Shown one piece after another: positions 58,790-64,000 of a stretch of DNA of 64,000 bases. Position numbers and translations under genes: made by a program. Every line of letters starts with the position of its first letter. Positions within the stretch are counted from its first letter, which is position 1. Location of the stretch: the NCBI GenBank assembly GCA_916700875.1, contig CAKAKS010000031.1, forward strand, positions 18,497,880 to 18,561,879, in the 5' to 3' direction. Source of the stretch: Sebastes aleutianus. Its lineage: Eukaryota; Chordata; Actinopteri; Perciformes; Sebastidae. A model generated the notes under the pieces. It worked only from the letters and a program-made list of their open reading frames with translations, ran no database searches and was not told the DNA's origin.

Positions 58790-59510
58790 AAATATGCTAA
58801 ACTGCTCAATGCATCCCCTGGTCTGACCCCATGCAAATGCCCTCCAGCTAGTGTTAAATGCCTGTGAGAAACACTTCTGAATGAAATATAGCTTGTCTAA
58901 ATTAGAAAAGTGTATGGATTTAGATTGGGAAAAATCAAATCTAATAAACAAGCCTGAGAATCTGGCCATGCATTAAAAAAATGGAAATAGAAAATTGTGA
59001 AAAATGACAAGTCACAATTTCCCAGAGCCAAAAGTGCCCAACCAACAGTCCAAAACTAAAGTTATTCAGTTTACTATGGTATATGACAAGGAAAAACATT
59101 GAATCCTCACATTTAAGAGGATGCAAAGATGGGAATGGAAATGACTAAAACGATTATTCAAATATTTTTCGGTCCATCGACTAATTGATTAATCACTTAA
59201 TCGTGCTTTTGTGCCTTATATCACAAAAAAAAATCATCCTGTATGCCATTGTACTCTCATTCATTCTCTTTTCATCTGTTTTTCTATCGAGCTGTAAAAC
59301 CAACAAAACAGTTTAGAAGGACGGACTGACTCTTTTCAGTCTGCAAACATCTGAAAGTGTCCAGTCCCAAAAACAAACTCAACCTTCACTGGACATAATG
59401 AAAACAACACCTTGATGCCGCATTTCCACAGAGGTGCAACTGGAGGGCTTACATTCAGCAGCAAAAAAAAAATGTCAAAACTCAGAATTGTAGTGCAAAA
59501 CATTGAAGAC
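58790..59510. other. Intergenic between repeats and the tsc1 3' end
   Basis: AT-rich. Bases 59140-59205 (CATCGACTAATTGATTAATC) look like a degraded end of the TCGATTA-rich MITE type. No gene. Confidence 0.4.
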
Positions 59511-59514
59511 GATC

Positions 59515-59520
59515 TTTATT
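59515..59520 (-). terminator. tsc1: Candidate tsc1 polyadenylation signal
   Basis: AATAAA on the minus strand, 1.95 kb after the tsc1 stop. It is followed by GT/T-rich text (complement of 59460-59500) as expected downstream of a cleavage site. Long 3' UTRs are usual for vertebrate TSC1. A nearer signal within the MITE at 60.59 kb cannot be excluded. Confidence 0.4.
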
Positions 59521-60453
59521 GTTCACAGTTAAACACAAGCCACTGCTTTAAGAACTTCCTTTTTTTGCCGTTTTATCCCAGATTCTCCAGCTCTGGTCAG
59601 AGTCCTGGTTCCTTCAGTTTGTGCTGATTGTACCTTCTGTCTTGGTTTGCGGTAGTTACTACGGTTGGCATTTAAAGTGGATTGTTGAACATGCTTTAGA
59701 TAGCGAGGCAAAAGGAAGTGACAGCAGGAGTTCCCGGTGGACAACAGGATATAGATGACTTTCAATACCGGAGTTTACTTCTAATACTCAGAAGAAACTC
59801 CACGTTTATCAGACCTGCAGAAGGGAACCTGATCGGACAAGATGCTTTTGGTTTCCCACGCTGTACCAGCAGAATGTACACGCAACATGAGAAAACAACA
59901 CTTCTGTTTAGAGATGCTTGAATTCAGCCAGAACACAAATGTTTGCATCGCACTTCGAAATGATCAGCTGGTTGTCGTCTTGAACAGAAAAAAGGTGATT
60001 TTTATAGCTTGGGCTTGTGTCACTTGCCAGGTCTGATTCAAATTTAGGATATGTACTTCATGGCTGAATAAATAAAAAAAAAAAAAAAAAGATACAACAG
60101 AAAATGCATACAATTTCATCAGTTTCTAAATTTCACACACTTTCCTCATTGCATCTTTGCTGAAATACGAGAACCATCACGACTGCATCACCTACAAAAC
60201 ACATTCTCTCTCTGGCTTATTTTGGACAAAAACTCAATGGAGTTTTGTATGGAAATGTCAGGTTTCCCAATTCAGTCAACCTCCAAGATATCCCCAGAAC
60301 AAATCAAACATCTCTACGTACTCGCCACCTCTGCCGCTCTGATGTAACACTCAACATGCACTCTGATATCAAAAACATATTTCGGTCCGCAGTCAACGCC
60401 AAAGCATGCCGAACAGATGATCCTTCTGGTGTTTTTTAATAACAAATTGGATT

Positions 60454-61002
60454 TTAAAGGGTCAGTACACCCAAACTACAAAAAAATGGTATGTATGGTA
60501 TTGACTACAGTTGTATTTGTCCATATTTTGAGATATTTATCTCTGGAAATTCCCGTCTCCACGGGCAACACAATGGAGGTGAAAGGAATTTTATTTGTGG
60601 TGCTCACAGCATTTACAAATAACATCTAAAAATGATAACAGCAACTTGTCTTTGCAGAAACAGTGTTCCCTAGTTTAGAGTGAGGTTTGTGGATTATCCA
60701 AAGGGACTATTTCTTCAGTAGAAAGCAGTTCCAATGAAATATCAGAAAAGGTTTGTGGATTATTTAAAGTAACTGTCACGCTGTTTCACAAGACGAGTGG
60801 CTGCTGAGCTTTTTTTTTCTTTTTTTTTTTTTAAATGTGATTTTTCAATGTTGTGAGTAACACAAACAAAATTCCATTCACTTCTTTATGTTGGCTGTGG
60901 AGGCAGAAATCACAAAATTTGGGCTAATTAAAGAGAAACTATCTGCATGGCTGATACAACTGGAGCCAAGTGGGATTTTTGTAGTTTGGGTGAACTAATG
61001 AC
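60454..61002. mobile_element. Near-complete MITE, same family as E1
   Basis: Inverted ends TTAAAGGGTCAGTACACCC and the complement of GTTTGGGTGAACTAATGACTC, with the CCAAACTACAAAAA arm mirrored by TTTTTGTAGTTTGG. Internal GTGGTGCTCACAGCATTTAC and CAAAGGGACTATTTC match the split copy at 28673-33465. It lies within the presumed tsc1 3' UTR. Confidence 0.85.
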
Positions 61003-61008
61003 TCACAG

Positions 61009-61138
61009 TGTCACGTGTAAGATATTGATAACGGTGTCACGTGTAAGTTATTAATAATAGTGTCACACGTAAGTTATTGATAACGATGTCACGTGTAAGT
61101 TATTAATAACAGTGTCACGAGTAAGTGACTGATAACTT
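61009..61138. repeat. 26-bp tandem repeat, 5 copies, with CACGTG E-boxes
   Basis: Five units of TGTCACGTGTAAGTTATTAA type, period 26 bp. Units 1, 2 and 4 contain the palindromic E-box CACGTG in a GTCACGTGT context; units 3 and 5 are mutated (CACACGT, CACGAGT). Confidence 0.9.
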
Positions 61139-61470
61139 CGATCACTGTCGGCATATCTTTGAGCGTCTTTGTCTCATAACCAAAATCATAAGACTAGCAT
61201 CTCCACTGGTAACAACACATCGACTTTGTATCCCGGTCACCTTGTCAAAATTCTTAAGGGGAATGACTCAGTATAAAAAAAGGAAAAAAAAAAAATAAAG
61301 TAGAAAAACATTGTGGGAAATCCTGTTGTCCACTCAGAGGAATGGAACAAATAACACTGAATTCCAAAGAGTTGCTGACATGTTACTCTTCTGCTGATTT
61401 GTAGCTCTTCTCCATCGTTGAACTTCAGTCTCTCAATCTCCGCCCTGCGTCCCGGCTCAGTTCTGTGTCT

Positions 61471-63367
61471 CTAACTGTGCTCGTGATGTGTTTCGTTATA
61501 GTCCATGATCTTTAGCTGCTGCTGCCGGGGACGCCCTGAACCCGCCTGACCCCGCCCTCCACCTGACCCTGCCCCTGCCTTCCTGCGGGGGCTTACCTGG
61601 CTGGAGGCCCGCTGCTTGGGCTCAGAGGGGGGCTCCTTGGTGGGCACAGTGAGAGGAGCGGCGAGGGCGTGGGCGAGAGCTGGGGCGGGGAGGGGCGGAG
61701 TCGGGATGGGGGGAGGTGCTGGGCCGACAGGGACGATATAACCCGGGCAGGGCGGCTCCACGCACAACTCAGTCTTCAGGCCGTGGGCGAGGCCGGCCAG
61801 ACGCGTCGGCGGTTGCTCCTCGTCGCACTGGCTCTCGCTCTTGTTGCGGAACAGCTCGCGCGCCCTCATGCCCAGGAAGCTCTTGGCGCTGGGGTAGGAG
61901 CCCACGGTGAGCGGCGCGTCAGAGGGGGGCACGGGTGCGAGCGAGTTGGAGTAGGGACAGGACGGGGAGGGCTCCACCAGCAGGGGCGGGGCCAGGTCCT
62001 GGCTGCCGTTGATGGAGTTGGCTGTTGTCTTGGAAGAGTTGCTCGGCTTTGGTTGCCGTGGCGATAAAGTGCTGCCGTTGCCCCGAGGGGAGTCGCGTGG
62101 TGGTCTACTGTCCACCTCCTCGTTGGTGTGATGTTTACTTTGTCCATCTGGCACCATGACACTGTGGAAGACAAAAATATTCAGAAAAACACTCAAGAAC
62201 TCTGTTGATAGATCAGATGAATCAAGTCTTTATGTGAGTACCATTATCAAAACAGTACCACTAACATTTACATAAACACACGCATTACATTTATTCACAG
62301 AGTAACCAGAGCTTTGGTTTATCAGGACTCGCTTGGTGCTTATTACACACCTGAACCTGGTACAAGTTGCATTCTTCTATTATCGTCTTTGTGACAAACA
62401 GAAGATGTTTACTACTCTAAAGTTATTAAAAATAGCAGTTGAGACATCTGAAGCAGACATTAATTTGTGGATGGTACTGTCATCATTAATATAGTATAAT
62501 AAAAAAAGAAGGGAAGCACTCGTTGTTTTGATTAATTTAAACTGTACTATTAACTATTTGGGTCACATACAGTTCATGGTTTGTAATAAGGTAACGTTAG
62601 CACTCATTTAGTGGTTGCCTAGCAACATATAAAATAAAAAGAGGCAGCAAACTGCAAAAAACGTTTTGTCTGATAGAGCACCGTCTGTGCTGCAGCACCT
62701 CTTTTCACCCTCTGTCTGAGCTCCTGCCCCTACAGTCAGACCTGATTTGTCAACTGCACCAAACTCTTTGGACTCTGCTCCAGCTCCGCTCTAACTAGCT
62801 TTGTTCGATGGCGTGTCAAACTATCTGCTAGGCAGATATTATGCAAATGTGTTACTTGGTGATATCAACACATTATGGAAGAAAAGGCGGGACTTGAAGC
62901 AAGGCCTTTCAGGCAGTTCAGCAGCAGTGTTTCTGTGGGGGAGAGTAACTCCCTTTTGGCATGGACTATTGGCTTTGTAACTTTGCAGACCTTTTACATG
63001 CACAAAAAAACAATATAACACACTAAAGGAAAGGGAAAAAGCAGAAAAGCATACTAGGTCCTCTTTAAACTGCCATAAAGGTTGTAAACCAGTGCAGAAC
63101 TAAGTTAAATCGTCTAGTAAATTTGTCAGTCTAGTCGTAACACAATGCTGTGCAAACTGAACAGCTACACTAAAAGAGTACTGAGCCTGACCTGGAGTCT
63201 GCACGAGTGTGTGGTTCAACTCTGCCCCCTGGTGGTGAACTGGTGATGGTGCTGGCGGGAGCCTCCATCTCCACTCTGCTGTAGAGCTGCAAGAGTTCAG
63301 TCTGCAGCAGCTGAGTGATCCTCCTCTGAGCCTGATACCTGCTGTCTGAGGCCTGCAGCTCTGCCCT

Positions 63368-63403
<36 letters not shown>

Positions 63404-63660
63404 GAAAAGTGAAGCGGGGAAAAGAGAAGATGAGAAGCTGGTTTTGAGAACTTGGGGGAGGTTCACACTCACTTCGCTTGACATTTCACATCCTCGAGGA
63501 ACTTCTTCTGTTCGGCTATGAGGTGTTCCTTCTTGGAGAGGTGCGTCTCCAGCTCGGCGACTCTCTGCTGCGCTGCCTCCAGTTTCTGACCCTGAACCAG
63601 AAGGCTCTGCCTCAGCGTCTCCACCTCTTTCCCATAAGACACCTTCAGCATCTGGGCCTC
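61471..63660 (-). CDS. tsc1: Hamartin (TSC1), last three coding exons, 5' partial
   Basis: Hamartin stabilises tuberin (TSC2) and with TBC1D7 forms the complex that switches off Rheb, restraining mTORC1 at the lysosome. Three exons with consistent phases are visible on the minus strand: 63660-63473, 63365-63192 and 62161-61471 (TAG), 350 residues. The first two carry the end of the long coiled coil: VAELETHLSKKEHLIAEQKK and ASDSRYQAQRRITQLLQTE match human [20 protein letters not shown] and AESRYEAQKRITQVF. The last exon has a Pro/Ala/Ser-rich stretch, the conserved block PSAKSFLGMRARELFRNKSE followed by SQCDE, and the invariant C-terminus IMDYNETHHEHS. The tail appears longer than the human one, mainly through Pro/Ala-rich sequence. 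Upstream exons lie right of the window. Which teleost paralogue (tsc1a or tsc1b) cannot be told. Confidence 0.96.
62162..63191 (-). other. tsc1: Last intron of tsc1
   Basis: GTCAGG donor at 63191 and CTTCCACAG acceptor ending at 62162, phase 2, restoring a serine codon. Most of the 5' half of the intron is the MITE below. Confidence 0.85.
62640..63069. mobile_element. MITE in tsc1 last intron
   Basis: The right end (AGGTCCTCTTTAAA) and the body (GGCGGGACTTGAAGC, GGGAGAGTAACTCCC, GCAGACCTTTTACATGCAC, AACACACTAAAGGAAAGGG) are the reverse of the 13545-13810 copy. The left end is not well defined. Confidence 0.7.
63373..63400. repeat. (GA)n repeat acting as polypyrimidine tract
   Basis: On the tsc1 strand this is an uninterrupted (CT)14 run directly before the TTTGCAG acceptor at 63366. 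A microsatellite thus forms the whole polypyrimidine tract of that intron. Confidence 0.85.
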
Positions 63661-64000
63661 CTGGGTGGTGGTGGGTCAGTGTCCACACAGGCAAGGAACA
63701 AGAAATGAAAGAGAAGGTGAAAAAGACACAGATGAAAGAAAGTTTTCAGCCATGTGTGAGCAGCTTTTTCTTTTCATGGTAGTTCTTTGAGGAGTTTTTC
63801 AATGCACATCACTATTTTTTCAATACAGTAAAAGCTATTTTCTACCATTATCTACAGTATCTGACTGTAATTTGACTCACAAAAAGAAAGTAACGCAGGT
63901 TTCTCTGTGTCATGAGGTGCATTCTAATCTTTGTACAATCGACTAACATTAAAATCTTATCTGTGTGTCTGGTAGATGGCAAAAGTGAAAATAAAAAAGA
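63661..64000 (-). other. tsc1: Intron of tsc1, running off the window
   Basis: Begins after the CCACCACCCAG acceptor at 63661. No further exon is visible up to the window end. Confidence 0.7.

Larger units (their letters stand above)
59521..61470 (-). other. tsc1: Presumed tsc1 3' UTR
   Basis: No intron or other gene is visible between the tsc1 stop and the poly(A) signal at 59.5 kb. It includes a poly-A run at 60068-60089, an entire MITE and a 26-bp tandem repeat. If the UTR is this long, both repeats are transcribed with tsc1. Confidence 0.4.

Noticed and set aside
8653..59510. Exons of AK8 (adenylate kinase 8), expected from human gene order
   Set aside because: No Walker-A-like GPPxSGKT or other AK8 block could be found in the open frames; short exons could still be missed by eye.

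Overview
This window is vertebrate nuclear DNA, almost certainly from a ray-finned (teleost) fish and probably a percomorph. It has intron-exon structure with GT-AG splice sites, long AT-rich noncoding stretches, microsatellites, and many short terminal-inverted-repeat elements of types that recur in fish genomes. Species cannot be read from the sequence. There are no bacterial operons, rRNA genes or CRISPR arrays.

Two conserved genes anchor the ends and converge. On the + strand, 3178-8480 holds exons 2-5 of gtf3c4 (TFIIIC90, a subunit of the RNA polymerase III initiation factor TFIIIC); the first coding exon must lie left of the window. On the - strand, 63660-61471 holds the last three coding exons of tsc1 (hamartin), with a probable 3' UTR running to about 59.5 kb. 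The same two genes are close together on human 9q34, so the synteny supports both calls. In human, AK8 and SPACA9 sit between them; I could not find either here.

Between them lies about 50 kb with no protein gene I can support. It mixes (a) single-copy-looking noncoding DNA with homeodomain- and octamer-type motifs, which could be enhancers, and (b) repeats. The repeats are MITE-like elements, dispersed family fragments, a tRNA-derived SINE, a LINE remnant (in gtf3c4 intron 1), microsatellites and a 1.4-kb polypyrimidine tract.

The most unusual locus is 28.7-33.5 kb, a four-level nest. A MITE contains a hAT-like element, which contains a Harbinger-like element carrying a Myb/SANT-type coding fragment. 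That fragment is split by a 3.07-kb insertion flanked by a 14-bp target duplication. The insertion carries its own minus-strand unit: a duplicated CRE/CCAAT promoter-like block, a 39-bp minisatellite that multiplies a 5' splice site, three decayed exons with in-frame stops, a poly(A) signal, and a SINE at its poly(A) end. A weaker lead is a set of short splice-bounded open blocks on the - strand at 57.3-57.7 kb.
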